NCBI GenBank assembly: GCA_028716725.1
Contig: JAQUPG010000013.1
Location: 1-46,078, forward strand
Direction: 5' to 3'
Origin: Patescibacteria group bacterium
GTDB taxonomy: Bacteria > Patescibacteriota > Patescibacteriia > Patescibacteriales > JAQTRU01
Length of the DNA: 46,078 nucleotides
Both the position numbers and the translations under genes were made by a program. The notes below the pieces were generated by a model, which was not told where the DNA came from, did not search any database, and saw only the letters and a program-made list of their open reading frames with translations. Shown here piece by piece: positions 26,034-35,364 of the stretch. The first letter of the stretch is position 1. The number at the start of each line of letters is the position of its first letter.

Positions 26034-26996
26034 ATGGAATACAAACACGAGCCAGTAATGATAAAAGAGGTTTTGGAATATCTCCGTCCGGGCAAGGGAC
26101 AATTTTTTATTGATTGCACTTTGGGCGGAGCTGGTTATACGATCGCCATTGCCGAGAGAGTAGGGGAAACCGGAAGAGTGCTCTCAATTGACCTTGATGA
26201 GATGGCGGTAGCCAATGCCCGCGGTTTAATCTCCGATAAGAAATTAACCAATATAATTTTAGTAAATGAAAATTTTAAAAATTTATCAAAAATTATTAAA
26301 AAATATTTCCCGGAAGAAAACCAAACGGGTCGGTTTAGCGGGATTGTATTTGATTTGGGTTTATCATCAGCTCAACTCGAAGACAAGAGCCGGGGATTTT
26401 CTTTTCAATTGGCTGCACCGCTAGATATGGCTTTCGGCCCGTTGGCGGGCAGAAGAACGGAGGAGATAATAAATAATTGGCCGGAAGCGGATTTAAAAAA
26501 AATTATCTCCGAATATGGCGAGGAGAAATTCGCCGGAAATATTGCCCGGTCTATAATAAAAAGAAGAAAAGAAGGGAAAATTAAAACCACCGGCGAATTA
26601 ACGGAAATTATCGCCGGAGCCGTACCTAAAAAATATCAAAACGCCAGAATTCATCCGGCGACCAGAACTTTCCAGGCTTTGCGGATTGCCACCAATGACG
26701 AGCTTGAAAATCTAAGGCAGGTTCTGCCCACAGCCGTTAGTTTGCTAAAAAGCGGCGGCCGGATAGCGGTTGTTTCTTTCCACAGCCTTGAGGACAGGAT
26801 AATAAAGAATTTTTTCCGGCAGGAAGCCAGGGGCTGCCTCTGCCCGCCGAATTTTCCGATTTGCCAATGCGGGCATAAAGCTAGTTTAAAAATACTTACA
26901 AAAAAGGTTATTAAGCCCGGCGGAGAAGAAGTTGCCAAAAACCCGCGGGCAAGAAGCGCCTGCCTGAGAGTAGCTGAAAAAATAAAAAATTTATAA
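26034..26996 (+). CDS. rsmH: 16S rRNA (cytosine1402-N4)-methyltransferase
   Basis: 'YKHEPVMIKEVLEYL...FIDCTLGGAGYTIAIAE...GRIAVVSFHSLEDRIIKNFFR'. Confidence 0.97.
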   Translation: MEYKHEPVMIKEVLEYLRPGKGQFFIDCTLGGAGYTIAIAERVGETGRVLSIDLDEMAVANARGLISDKKLTNIILVNENFKNLSKIIKKYFPEENQTGRFSGIVFDLGLSSAQLEDKSRGFSFQLAAPLDMAFGPLAGRRTEEIINNWPEADLKKIISEYGEEKFAGNIARSIIKRRKEGKIKTTGELTEIIAGAVPKKYQNARIHPATRTFQALRIATNDELENLRQVLPTAVSLLKSGGRIAVVSFHSLEDRIIKNFFRQEARGCLCPPNFPICQCGHKASLKILTKKVIKPGGEEVAKNPRARSACLRVAEKIKNL

Positions 26997-27004
26997 AAAA
27001 TAAA

Positions 27005-27358
27005 ATGACAAACACAAACACAAAAACACAAAAAGAGTTTTGCGAAAATAAAATCGAGCCGAAGAGGAGCGGATTATTTAATTTTAAAAATTTAAATAGA
27101 TTTTTGTTTGTCGTTATTGTGGTTGCCGGGGTTTATTACTTAACCGGAATTAACGATTTAACCGTCAAGGGCTTTAAATTGCAGGAAGAAAAAGGCAAGG
27201 TTAACCTCCTTAAGGAAGAGAATATCGCTTTAGAATTAAAGAAAAACGGTTTAGAGTCTTACAATAATTTAAGCGAGCGGGCGAAGGAATTAAAGATGGT
27301 GGCCGCCGGAGAAATTGATTATATAACGGTCCAAAGCGGCATTGTTGCCAAAAAATAA
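27005..27358 (+). CDS. FtsL/DivIC-like single-pass membrane protein
   Basis: TM 'RFLFVVIVVAGVYYLTGI' then coiled coil; sits between rsmH and PBP2. Confidence 0.6.
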   Translation: MTNTNTKTQKEFCENKIEPKRSGLFNFKNLNRFLFVVIVVAGVYYLTGINDLTVKGFKLQEEKGKVNLLKEENIALELKKNGLESYNNLSERAKELKMVAAGEIDYITVQSGIVAKK

Positions 27359-27376
27359 TAGATTTATTATTCCCTT

Positions 27377-29485
27377 ATGAGGTTGTGGAGAAAGCCAAAA
27401 CAAAAAATCAGCGTTGCTAAAAATAATCGCCTTAATTTAATAATCGCGATTGTTTTTTTATTAGGAGGCTCGGTTTTATATAAATTATACGGTTTGCAGG
27501 TGAAGGACTATGATTTATACACGGCTTTAGCCGACGGCCAGCACCAAATTTACAGCGAATTAAAACCCGCCCGAGGAAAAATTTTTTTGACCGACCGCAA
27601 GCAGGGGCAGGCGCAAGAAGAATTATACCCTTTTGCCACCAATAAAGATTTTGCCTTGGTTTATGCCATACCCAAAGAAGTAAAAGAGCCGGAAATTTTA
27701 GCGGAAAAATTATATATTATTTTTAACCAGGAGAAGGTGGAGAAAGAGGTGGATGAATTATTAAAAAAAGAAGAGGACGATAAACTTGATAATGAGTTAG
27801 AATATGTGGCAAGCCTTAATCTGCCGGAGGAAGAAAGAATGAAAAGAGAAACGGAAGTAAAGACAAGACTGGAAAATTTAAAGGCAGACAAAAAATACCA
27901 GGAAACTTTAACCATAAGGAGAGAAGCGGAAATAAACTTAAGGAAAGAAAAGGTGGTGGGGGATTATCTAGCCGCTTTGATGAAGAAAAATGACCCTTAT
28001 GAGCCGATTGCCAAAAAAGTTAATGAAGAAACGTTGAAAAAATTATACGGCCTTCTTTTAAGCAATGAAGAGAAAAAAATTGAAGCATCTGATCTGGAAA
28101 TAAAAAACGGAATTATTTTTAATAACAACCAGGGGGGCAAAGCGGAGGAGCCGGCGGAAATAAAGTTTCCGGGGTTGTCTTATATAATGACGGCTTACCG
28201 CTTTTATCCGGAAGGTGATATCGGTTCCCAGGTTTTGGGCTTTACCAGCTATGCGGACGAAGAGCCAAGGGGGAAATACGGATTAGAGGGTTTTTTCGAC
28301 GAAGAACTTTTCGGGCGGTACGGCTCGATTAAAGAGGAGCGGGGGGCGGAGAAAGACGTAATTATTGTTAATGACCGGGAATATAAAAAGCCGGTAGACG
28401 GCAGCGATTTAATTTTAACCATTAACCGTTCAGTCCAGTTCAGGGTTTGCCAGACATTAAACGAAGCGGTTCTGCGGCACGGGGCGGACGGAGGCAGCAT
28501 CATAGTTATGGATCCGAAAACCGGAGCCGTAATCGCCATGTGTTCCTATCCGGATTTTGACCCCAACAATTATGACCAGGTTAAAGATATAAACATTTTT
28601 AATAATCCGGCGATTTTTGCGCAATACGAACCCGGTTCGGTTTTTAAGCCTATCACCATGGCCGCGGCCTTAGATCAGGGCAAAGTTACCCCGGAAACTA
28701 CTTATAAAGACGAGGGCCAGGTTATGATCACCGGCTGGCCCAAGCCGATAAAAAATTCTGATTTTGACAGTTTCGGCGGGCACGGCGAAGTTAATATGAC
28801 CTCCGTTTTGGAAAATTCTTTAAATACCGGAGCGATTTTTGCCATGCAGCAGACCGGGGCTGACGTTTTTGCCAATTATGTAAAAAATTTCGGCTTTGGT
28901 GAGAATACCGGGATAGAGCTGTCAGGGGAAGCTTCGGGGGATATAAGGAATTTAACTGTGGCTAAAATAAAGCCGATTGATGCGGCGGTCGCTTCTTTCG
29001 GCCAGGGCATAAGCGTTACTCCGATTCAGCTGGTGGGCGCTTACGCCGCGATTGCCAATGGCGGAATTTTGATGAAGCCTTATATTGTAAAAGAAATTGA
29101 CCATCCTGACGGGACAAAGGATATTACGGAGCCAAAAGAAATCAGGAGAGTAATTTCGGAGAAAGCGGCGACTTTATTGGGCGGTATGCTGGTCAATGTC
29201 GTGGAAGAGGGCCATGGTAAAAAGGCCGGCGTCAAGGGTTATTATGTGGCGGGGAAAACCGGTACCGCCCAGGTTCCGAAAAAAGACGGCTTGGGCTACC
29301 AATCCGGCGTTAACATCGGCTCTTTTGCCGGCTTTGCCCCGGCCGATGATCCGCAGTTTGCAATGCTCGTACGGATTGACCATCCGCGCGACGTTTCCTG
29401 GGCTGAGTCTTCGGCCGCCCCCTTGTTTGGCGAAATCGCCGAATTTCTGCTACAATATTATCAGGTGCCGAAAACCAGAGAATAA
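27377..29485 (+). CDS. ftsI: Penicillin-binding protein 2/FtsI transpeptidase
   Basis: 'FEPGSVFKPIT'-like 'AQYEPGSVFKPITMAAAL', 'SLNTGA', 'GKTGTAQVP'. Confidence 0.93.
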   Translation: MRLWRKPKQKISVAKNNRLNLIIAIVFLLGGSVLYKLYGLQVKDYDLYTALADGQHQIYSELKPARGKIFLTDRKQGQAQEELYPFATNKDFALVYAIPKEVKEPEILAEKLYIIFNQEKVEKEVDELLKKEEDDKLDNELEYVASLNLPEEERMKRETEVKTRLENLKADKKYQETLTIRREAEINLRKEKVVGDYLAALMKKNDPYEPIAKKVNEETLKKLYGLLLSNEEKKIEASDLEIKNGIIFNNNQGGKAEEPAEIKFPGLSYIMTAYRFYPEGDIGSQVLGFTSYADEEPRGKYGLEGFFDEELFGRYGSIKEERGAEKDVIIVNDREYKKPVDGSDLILTINRSVQFRVCQTLNEAVLRHGADGGSIIVMDPKTGAVIAMCSYPDFDPNNYDQVKDINIFNNPAIFAQYEPGSVFKPITMAAALDQGKVTPETTYKDEGQVMITGWPKPIKNSDFDSFGGHGEVNMTSVLENSLNTGAIFAMQQTGADVFANYVKNFGFGENTGIELSGEASGDIRNLTVAKIKPIDAAVASFGQGISVTPIQLVGAYAAIANGGILMKPYIVKEIDHPDGTKDITEPKEIRRVISEKAATLLGGMLVNVVEEGHGKKAGVKGYYVAGKTGTAQVPKKDGLGYQSGVNIGSFAGFAPADDPQFAMLVRIDHPRDVSWAESSAAPLFGEIAEFLLQYYQVPKTRE

Positions 29486-29529
29486 CGTTATTTATATATT
29501 TGCAATAATGTTAAATTATACCCCCGTTA

Positions 29530-29640
29530 TTCTGATAACCAGATATCCTTTTCCTGATAACCTGATTAAACTGATATTCTAAAAGGTCATCAGGGGATCA
29601 GTCGATCAGGGAAAGGTTATCAGACAATCTGTTTATCAAA
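29530..29640. repeat. Intergenic inverted repeat rich in CTGATAACC/GGTTATCAG
   Basis: ctgataaccagatatccttttcctgataacctgattaaactgat ... atcagtcgatcagggaaaggttatcag. Confidence 0.7.
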
Positions 29641-29673
29641 AGGTGGTGATTTTAAAATTTTTATATTTTTAAT

Positions 29674-30615
29674 ATGGAGCAAATAAAGGGACCGAATATT
29701 TGGAAGTATATTTTATTTCTTATTTTAACACTAATATTTTTTTCTATCTTTTTTTCAATGACTTCTTTCAGAGAAGGGTTTGATTCAGATGGGCCTTACA
29801 GATCTTTAATAATTGGTTTTATTCTTGGAGCAACTATTTTCCCTTTATTCTTTATCTATTATTATTCCCTTAAAAGATATTTGTATTTGAATGAGGAAAA
29901 ATTATTTTTTAAATTATTTTTAATTGTCTTGGAATCTTTTTTTGCTATATCCCTTCTTATCGGTGGAATAATAGTCATAATTACTTTAACCGGTTTATAT
30001 TTTCACGGAGAAGAAGGTATGGCATTGCTTTTAGCTCCTTGGCTTGGATATAGAATATCTATTTTTTGTTTAATTATTTTAACAATTTTTTTAGCAATAA
30101 TTAGAATTAAAACTAAACCCGTTGAAACAAAAATAAAAGTTCTTAAGGGGATGTTAATATTATTTTATCTTGTTTTAGCAATTTTTTTCGCCTTTCAATT
30201 AGTTAAAGATTCCCAAAAATGTGGTTATACTTTTATGTCTTTTTATGGTCTTTCTCCAGATGATTTTATGTCTCTTAAATATGATTGCCAAACCGTAAAA
30301 GCTTTGGTTACGGAGGACTATGATAAATATTGTAAATGGGATGATAGATGTTGGCAGAATCTTGTTTTTATGACTAAAGATGAACAATTTTGCGGAAAAA
30401 CAGATGATCCTGAATTTTATTCTTATCTAAGAGAAAAAGGTTATGGCGAAAATGATATTAACACGTATAAGGAAAATGCTCTTAGGGATAAAGAATATTG
30501 TCATAATTTGGTATTAAATCTTATTAATAATTGTGAAGAAATTTCCAGTATAAAGGGAGTTGAATCTATACGCCGTTTCAAATTTAAGGGCGTGGAATAT
30601 CCTGTTTGTGATTAG
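29674..30615 (+). CDS. Multi-pass membrane protein with Cys-rich C-terminal domain
   Basis: 313 aa; several TM helices, then 'CQTVKALVTEDYDKYCKWDDRCWQN...CGKTDD...CHNL...NNC'. Confidence 0.6.
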   Translation: MEQIKGPNIWKYILFLILTLIFFSIFFSMTSFREGFDSDGPYRSLIIGFILGATIFPLFFIYYYSLKRYLYLNEEKLFFKLFLIVLESFFAISLLIGGIIVIITLTGLYFHGEEGMALLLAPWLGYRISIFCLIILTIFLAIIRIKTKPVETKIKVLKGMLILFYLVLAIFFAFQLVKDSQKCGYTFMSFYGLSPDDFMSLKYDCQTVKALVTEDYDKYCKWDDRCWQNLVFMTKDEQFCGKTDDPEFYSYLREKGYGENDINTYKENALRDKEYCHNLVLNLINNCEEISSIKGVESIRRFKFKGVEYPVCD

Positions 30616-30649
30616 AAATTAGAGAAAAATTTAAAATTTTTCGTATATT

Positions 30650-31948
30650 ATGCGCAAATTAGTCCGATTAAAACTTAAAATTTTAGCTAAAATGATTTTG
30701 GCTAAATACAAGCCGAAAATTATTGGCATTACCGGCAGCGTGGGGAAAACCAGCACTAAGGAAGCGGTTTATACGGTCCTAAAAACTAAATTTAGCGTCC
30801 GGCGCAATATAAAAAATTATAATAATGAAATCGGCCTGCCCCTGACGATTATCGGCTCGGATTCGCCGGGAAAATCCATCTTTGGCTGGATTGGGGTATT
30901 TTTTAAAGCTCTCGGCCTGGTTCTGTTTAAAGATAAGGATTATCCCAAAATTTTGGTTTTAGAAATGGGCGTGGACCGGCCGGGCGATATGAAATATTTA
31001 ACGAGTATTGCCAGGGTCGACATCGGCATCGTGACTTTAATCAGCCATTCGCATGAGGAATTTTTTACTGATGTAGAAGAAATTCAGAAAGAAAAAGGAA
31101 TGCTTATAGAAAACCTTAAGCCGGGCGGCTGGGCGATTTTAAATTTCGATGACGAACTTACCCGCGAGCTGGCGGAGAAAAGCAAGGTCAAAGTGCTCTC
31201 CTACGGCTTTAAAGAAGGGGCAATGCTCCGGGCGCAGGAACTAGTTTTCAGCTTTGAAAAAACAAAAGATGTGGAAAATTTGCTGGGTTTGAGCTTTAAA
31301 TTGACTTATAACGGCTCGTTCGTGCCGGTATTATTACCGCAAGTAATCGGATATAATTCCATTTACGCCGCTTTAGCCGCCGCTGCGGTTGGTGCCACTA
31401 TGGGAATGAATTTAATAGAAATTTCTAATGCGATGCGCGAATTTGATTCTCCGAACGGCCGGATGAATCTAATTGACGGAATAAAGCATACCTTGATTAT
31501 TGATGATACTTATAATTCCTCGCCGACTTCAGTAATGTCGGCCTTGGATATTATAACAAAAATACCCATTGCCAAAACGGCTAGAAGATTTGCGGTTCTA
31601 GGCGATATGCTCGAGTTGGGGAGATACAGCGAAGAGGGCCATAAGGAAGTCGGCCGCTATGTGGCTAAAACAAAAATAAGTAAGCTGATTGCGGTCGGGG
31701 AAAGGGCCCGTGATATTGCCAGAGGCGCGCAGGAAGCCGGCATGCTAAGGGATAATATTTTTGAATATACGAATGTGGCCGAGGCCGGCCGTTTTATCCA
31801 GCAGAGAATTCTCTCTGGCGATTTGATATTAGTAAAAGGTTCACAAGGCATGCGCATGGAGAAAATCATTAAAGAGCTTATGGCTGAGCCTTTGCGCGCC
31901 AAGGAATTATTAGTTAGGCAGGAAGAGGAATGGGGTAATAACAGTTAA
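30650..31948 (+). CDS. murF: UDP-N-acetylmuramoyl-tripeptide--D-alanyl-D-alanine ligase
   Basis: 'KIIGITGSVGKTSTKEAVYTVL...IIDDTYNSSPTSVMSALDII...FAVLGDMLELG'. Confidence 0.92.
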   Translation: MRKLVRLKLKILAKMILAKYKPKIIGITGSVGKTSTKEAVYTVLKTKFSVRRNIKNYNNEIGLPLTIIGSDSPGKSIFGWIGVFFKALGLVLFKDKDYPKILVLEMGVDRPGDMKYLTSIARVDIGIVTLISHSHEEFFTDVEEIQKEKGMLIENLKPGGWAILNFDDELTRELAEKSKVKVLSYGFKEGAMLRAQELVFSFEKTKDVENLLGLSFKLTYNGSFVPVLLPQVIGYNSIYAALAAAAVGATMGMNLIEISNAMREFDSPNGRMNLIDGIKHTLIIDDTYNSSPTSVMSALDIITKIPIAKTARRFAVLGDMLELGRYSEEGHKEVGRYVAKTKISKLIAVGERARDIARGAQEAGMLRDNIFEYTNVAEAGRFIQQRILSGDLILVKGSQGMRMEKIIKELMAEPLRAKELLVRQEEEWGNNS

Positions 31949-31983
31949 CAATTAACTATTAACAATTGACTAATTAGGAATAA

Positions 31984-32012
31984 AAAACTGCAGATAATTT
32001 CTGTAGTTTTTT
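31984..32012 (+). terminator. Intrinsic terminator
   Basis: AAAACTGCAGATAATTTCTGTAGTTTTTTG. Confidence 0.75.
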
Positions 32013-32020
32013 GTTCCTAT

Positions 32021-32053
32021 GTCATTGCGAGGAACGGAGCGACGAAGCAATCT
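32021..32053. repeat. TGTCATTGCGAGGAACGGAGCGACGAAGCAATC dispersed palindromic repeat
   Basis: Directly read; palindromic core. Confidence 0.85.
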
Positions 32054-32084
32054 TGGGTAAAATAACCGAATCGGAGTTTAAAAA

Positions 32085-32615
32085 TTATAATAATTTTAAA
32101 TAATCCAAGCCAAGATAACCGGTGGTGATGTCTGTAAGTTGTCCGTTGCGAAGATGATCTCTGAATTCCGCCAGAGGCATTTCCACTACCTCAATAAATT
32201 CATTATCTTCTAAAATTTGTTCTTGTTTTCGGTAGCAGTTCGTGGCTACAAAGTTATATCTAAGCAAGGTTGAATAAGCGCTGCCTAAACTCGCGCCAAT
32301 AAACTGAAAATCTCCGGAGTATCCGGTCTCCTCCAAAAATTCTCTTTTAGCCGCTTCTTCCGGAGTTTCTCCTGCGTCCACGCCTCCGCCGGGCAATTCT
32401 AATAGAATTTTTTCCGGCCCAGGCCTGAATTGTTTAGCTAAAATTATCTTATTATCTTTTGTTAGGGCTAAAATACAAACTACCGGTCCTTCCTGCTTTA
32501 TATCAAAATCAGCAATTCTGTTATCAGGCATTTGAAATGTCCTTTTTACTAATTTACGGAATCCTGTCTTATAGGGCTCTTCTTTTAATTTTTTCCAAGT
32601 TGATATCATAAACAA
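32085..32615 (-). CDS. NUDIX hydrolase (ADP-ribose pyrophosphatase-like)
   Basis: 'GGGVDAGETPEEAAKREFLEETGYSGD' Nudix box. Confidence 0.93.
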   Translation of the reverse strand: MFMISTWKKLKEEPYKTGFRKLVKRTFQMPDNRIADFDIKQEGPVVCILALTKDNKIILAKQFRPGPEKILLELPGGGVDAGETPEEAAKREFLEETGYSGDFQFIGASLGSAYSTLLRYNFVATNCYRKQEQILEDNEFIEVVEMPLAEFRDHLRNGQLTDITTGYLGLDYLKLL

Positions 32616-32746
32616 ATTCTACTTCACTTTAGTGAATGTTAATTAAACTCTGACTCCCCGCAATCCTGACGGGGTAAAAAAGTCAGGGGGAATTAATTTA
32701 AATTATATCATTGGATAATAAATTAGTAAATCCTCTTTTGTTATTA

Positions 32747-32832
32747 CGAGGTGGGTTGCCCTCCTTTGAAAGGAGGGGTAGGGGAGGTTGTTTAACCCCC
32801 TTAATTTCTCCCCCCTCGAAGGGGAACTTTTC
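32747..32832. repeat. GGGGAGG/CCTCCCC-type palindromic repeats
   Basis: ccctcctttgaaaggaggggtaggggaggttgtttaacccccttaatttctcccccctcgaagggg. Confidence 0.7.
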
Positions 32833-32858
32833 GAGTTAGAAATAAAAAATCCTCGGCT

Positions 32859-33263
32859 TTATTTGTCCGAGGATTTTATGAAAGAAAAGAAATCCCAGAG
32901 AAGAAGAGAAACTGGGTATTGCCCGAATTTCTTCTTTCCTGATTTATACCACCACATCTGGCAGGGAATAATGGTTAGACCGAGTAAAACTACGATTTCT
33001 GCCAAACCTAAGGCAATCGCCGTGATATTGTGGGTGCTGAAAATAATAAGGCCGACAGCGGCAACCCTTACGGAAACCGCGGTCAAAGCCCCGCGGTAAT
33101 AAGACAGCGACAGGCCCATTGTTTCTCTTGTGCGGTAAATTTTTAAAATTTGGCTGCCATAAGCATGCGACATCAGCAGAAAATAAACTATTGCCGTTAA
33201 TGGTCCCATGGCTCTTGCCTCCTTTTGCGAAAGAACTTTTAGGTTAATACAGGAATATAGCAA
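32859..33263 (-). CDS. Small multi-pass membrane protein (PQ-loop/SemiSWEET-like)
   Basis: Four TM segments; 'GSQILKIYRTRETMGLSLSYY' PQ-loop-like motif; the most plausible start is an internal Met preceded by GGAGG (MGPLTAIVYF, about 3209). Confidence 0.5.
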   Translation of the reverse strand: MLYSCINLKVLSQKEARAMGPLTAIVYFLLMSHAYGSQILKIYRTRETMGLSLSYYRGALTAVSVRVAAVGLIIFSTHNITAIALGLAEIVVLLGLTIIPCQMWWYKSGKKKFGQYPVSLLLWDFFSFIKSSDK

Positions 33264-33347
33264 GTTTTTAATATTTTGTCCACCCTTTATTTTATAAGTT
33301 GATTGTGCTAAGGTAAAAGCAGAAATATTAAGTTTTCTACTTTAATT

Positions 33348-34211
33348 ATGGAAATATTAATTTTAGGATCCCGCGGCAATTTGGGCGGGCAATTAGTCAA
33401 AGTTTTTAAAGCTGATAAAGAATATGAAGTCGTGGCCTGGGACAGGGAAGAAATAGATATAACGGATAAAGGGCTGGTTTTCAAAAAGATACGCGAATTG
33501 AAGCCGGATATTATTATTAATGCCACTGCCTATAACGCGGTTGATAAATGCGAAGAAGACGAAAAAGAATTTACCTTGGCTAAAAAAATAAACGCCGAAG
33601 CAGTCGGTTATTTAGTGGAGGCCTGTTTGGAGGTGGACGCGGTTTTAATCCATTATTCTTCTGATTATGTTTTTGCCGGGGACAGGAAGGAGGGCTATAA
33701 GGAAGACGATAAACCGGATCCTATAAATAAATACGGGGAAACAAAACTGGCCGGGGAAGAGGAGCTAATAAAAAAAAGCGGGCAGGGCTTAAAATATTAT
33801 TTAATTCGGACTTCAAAGTTATTTGGGCCAAGAGGAGAAGGTGAATTAACTAAGCCGAGTTTTTTTGATTTAATGCTTGATTTGGCGAAAAAGAAAAAAG
33901 AATTGGACGTAGTTAATGAAGAAGTAAGCTGCTTCACTTATACGCCTGATTTAGCCCGGGCCACTAAAAAATTATTGGAAAGCGATAAAGGTTACGGGAT
34001 TTATCATATTACCAATGTCGGCCGGGCGACCTGGCATGAAGCGGCCGCGGAATTATTTAAAATTATCGGCAAAAAGATAAAAATAAATCCGGTCAAGGGA
34101 GATAAATTTCCCCGGCCGGCCAGGCGTCCGGCTTATTCGGTTTTAATAAATACCAAGTTTGACATGCAAAGGGATTGGAAAGAAGCCTTAAAGGAGTATT
34201 TGAAAAAATAA
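33348..34211 (+). CDS. rmlD: dTDP-4-dehydrorhamnose reductase-like
   Basis: 'ILGSRGNLGGQLVKVF...INATAYNAVDKCEEDE...HYSSDYVFAGD...YGETKLAGE'. Confidence 0.88.
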   Translation: MEILILGSRGNLGGQLVKVFKADKEYEVVAWDREEIDITDKGLVFKKIRELKPDIIINATAYNAVDKCEEDEKEFTLAKKINAEAVGYLVEACLEVDAVLIHYSSDYVFAGDRKEGYKEDDKPDPINKYGETKLAGEEELIKKSGQGLKYYLIRTSKLFGPRGEGELTKPSFFDLMLDLAKKKKELDVVNEEVSCFTYTPDLARATKKLLESDKGYGIYHITNVGRATWHEAAAELFKIIGKKIKINPVKGDKFPRPARRPAYSVLINTKFDMQRDWKEALKEYLKK

Positions 34212-34534
34212 AATATACCCCGCCTAAGTTCGACTGACTCAAACGGGGTATCAGCACGTGCACCGTATTCTTTTGACCGGGTTAACTCTTTTATTTTTGC
34301 CTTTTGTCGATAGGCAGATACGGCCCCACTTTTTTATCCAGGTTTGCGCTGTAAAAGGCCTGGGCGTGGATTTTGACCTATCAATACTTCTTTTTGAGGA
34401 GTGTAAGATTTGCAGGAATTTCCTGCGGGCAAGGCAAAAGTCAGGGTATGAGTCTGACTATTAACTCCGGCTTATGAAATAGAAATAATGTTCAAGGTGA
34501 TGTTATTATAAATAATAATCTTAAAAATGTCAAT

Positions 34535-35260
34535 ATGCGTGGAATTATTTTATCCGGGGGTTCGGCCACGCGGCTCCGCCCCTGCACAAAAGTAACTTCA
34601 AAGCAGCTTCTGCCGATCTATAACCGGCCGATGATTTATTACCCCTTAAACACCTTATTAAAAGCCGGGATTAAGGAAATTTTAATAATTGTGGCACCGG
34701 AGAGAGCAGGAGATTATTTAAACTTATTGGGAAGCGGAAAAGAATTTGGGGCTAAATTCACTTATGAAATTCAGGATAAGCCGACCGGGCTGCCTGATGC
34801 TTTTGTAATCGGAGAAAATTTTATTGATCAGGAAGACGTCTGTATGATTTTAGGGGATAATATTTTTGAAGATGATTTAAGCGGAGAAATAAAAGGATTT
34901 AACGGCGGAGGCAAGGTTTTTGCTAAAGAAGTTCCGGACCCGGAGAGATTTGGCGTAGTGGAGTTTGATAAAGACAGAAAGGCGATTTCGATAGAGGAAA
35001 AGCCGGCCAAGCCAAAAAGCAATTATTGCGTAACCGGCCTTTATATTTATGATAAGCGGGTGGTGGAAGTGGCGAAAAATTTAAAACCAAGCCCTCGCGG
35101 AGAAACGGAAATCGTGGATTTGCATAATTGGTATCTAAAAAAAGGCGAATTGGAAGTAGCTGTGGTAAAAGGCGAGTGGATTGACGCCGGCACTTTTGAC
35201 AGCCTGCTTCGGGCGCAGAATTTTGCCAAAGAAAAAATGCAGGGGAAAATGATAATTTAA
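34535..35260 (+). CDS. rmlA: Glucose-1-phosphate thymidylyltransferase-like nucleotidyltransferase
   Basis: 'MRGIILSGGSATRLRPCTKVTSKQLLPIYNRPMIYYPLNTLLKAGI'. Confidence 0.9.
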   Translation: MRGIILSGGSATRLRPCTKVTSKQLLPIYNRPMIYYPLNTLLKAGIKEILIIVAPERAGDYLNLLGSGKEFGAKFTYEIQDKPTGLPDAFVIGENFIDQEDVCMILGDNIFEDDLSGEIKGFNGGGKVFAKEVPDPERFGVVEFDKDRKAISIEEKPAKPKSNYCVTGLYIYDKRVVEVAKNLKPSPRGETEIVDLHNWYLKKGELEVAVVKGEWIDAGTFDSLLRAQNFAKEKMQGKMII

Positions 35261-35262
35261 TT

Positions 35263-35360
35263 CGCATAACGCATAACGCATAACGCATAACGCATAACGC
35301 ATAACGCATAACGCATAACGCATAACGCATAACGCATAACGCATAACGCATAACGCATAA
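35263..35360. repeat. Perfect tandem repeat, 14 x 7 bp (CGCATAA)
   Basis: 98 bp counted from the sequence; ends 4 nt before the next ATG. Confidence 0.97.
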
Positions 35361-35364
35361 CGAA

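Noticed and set aside
34212-34534. tmRNA, SRP RNA, RNase P RNA or 6S RNA
   Set aside because: Diagnostic motifs (GGAAGCAG tetraloop region, GAGGAAAGTCC, tRNA-like T-arm) not found on either strand.
34923-35351. Minus-strand ORFs with (MRYALCV)n repeats as coding genes
   Set aside because: Artefact of the 7-bp (CGCATAA)n tandem repeat (3 x 7 = 21 nt = 7 codons), overlapping the real rmlA-like gene.
35263-35360. CRISPR array
   Set aside because: Uninterrupted 7-bp tandem units with no spacers; no cas genes in the window.
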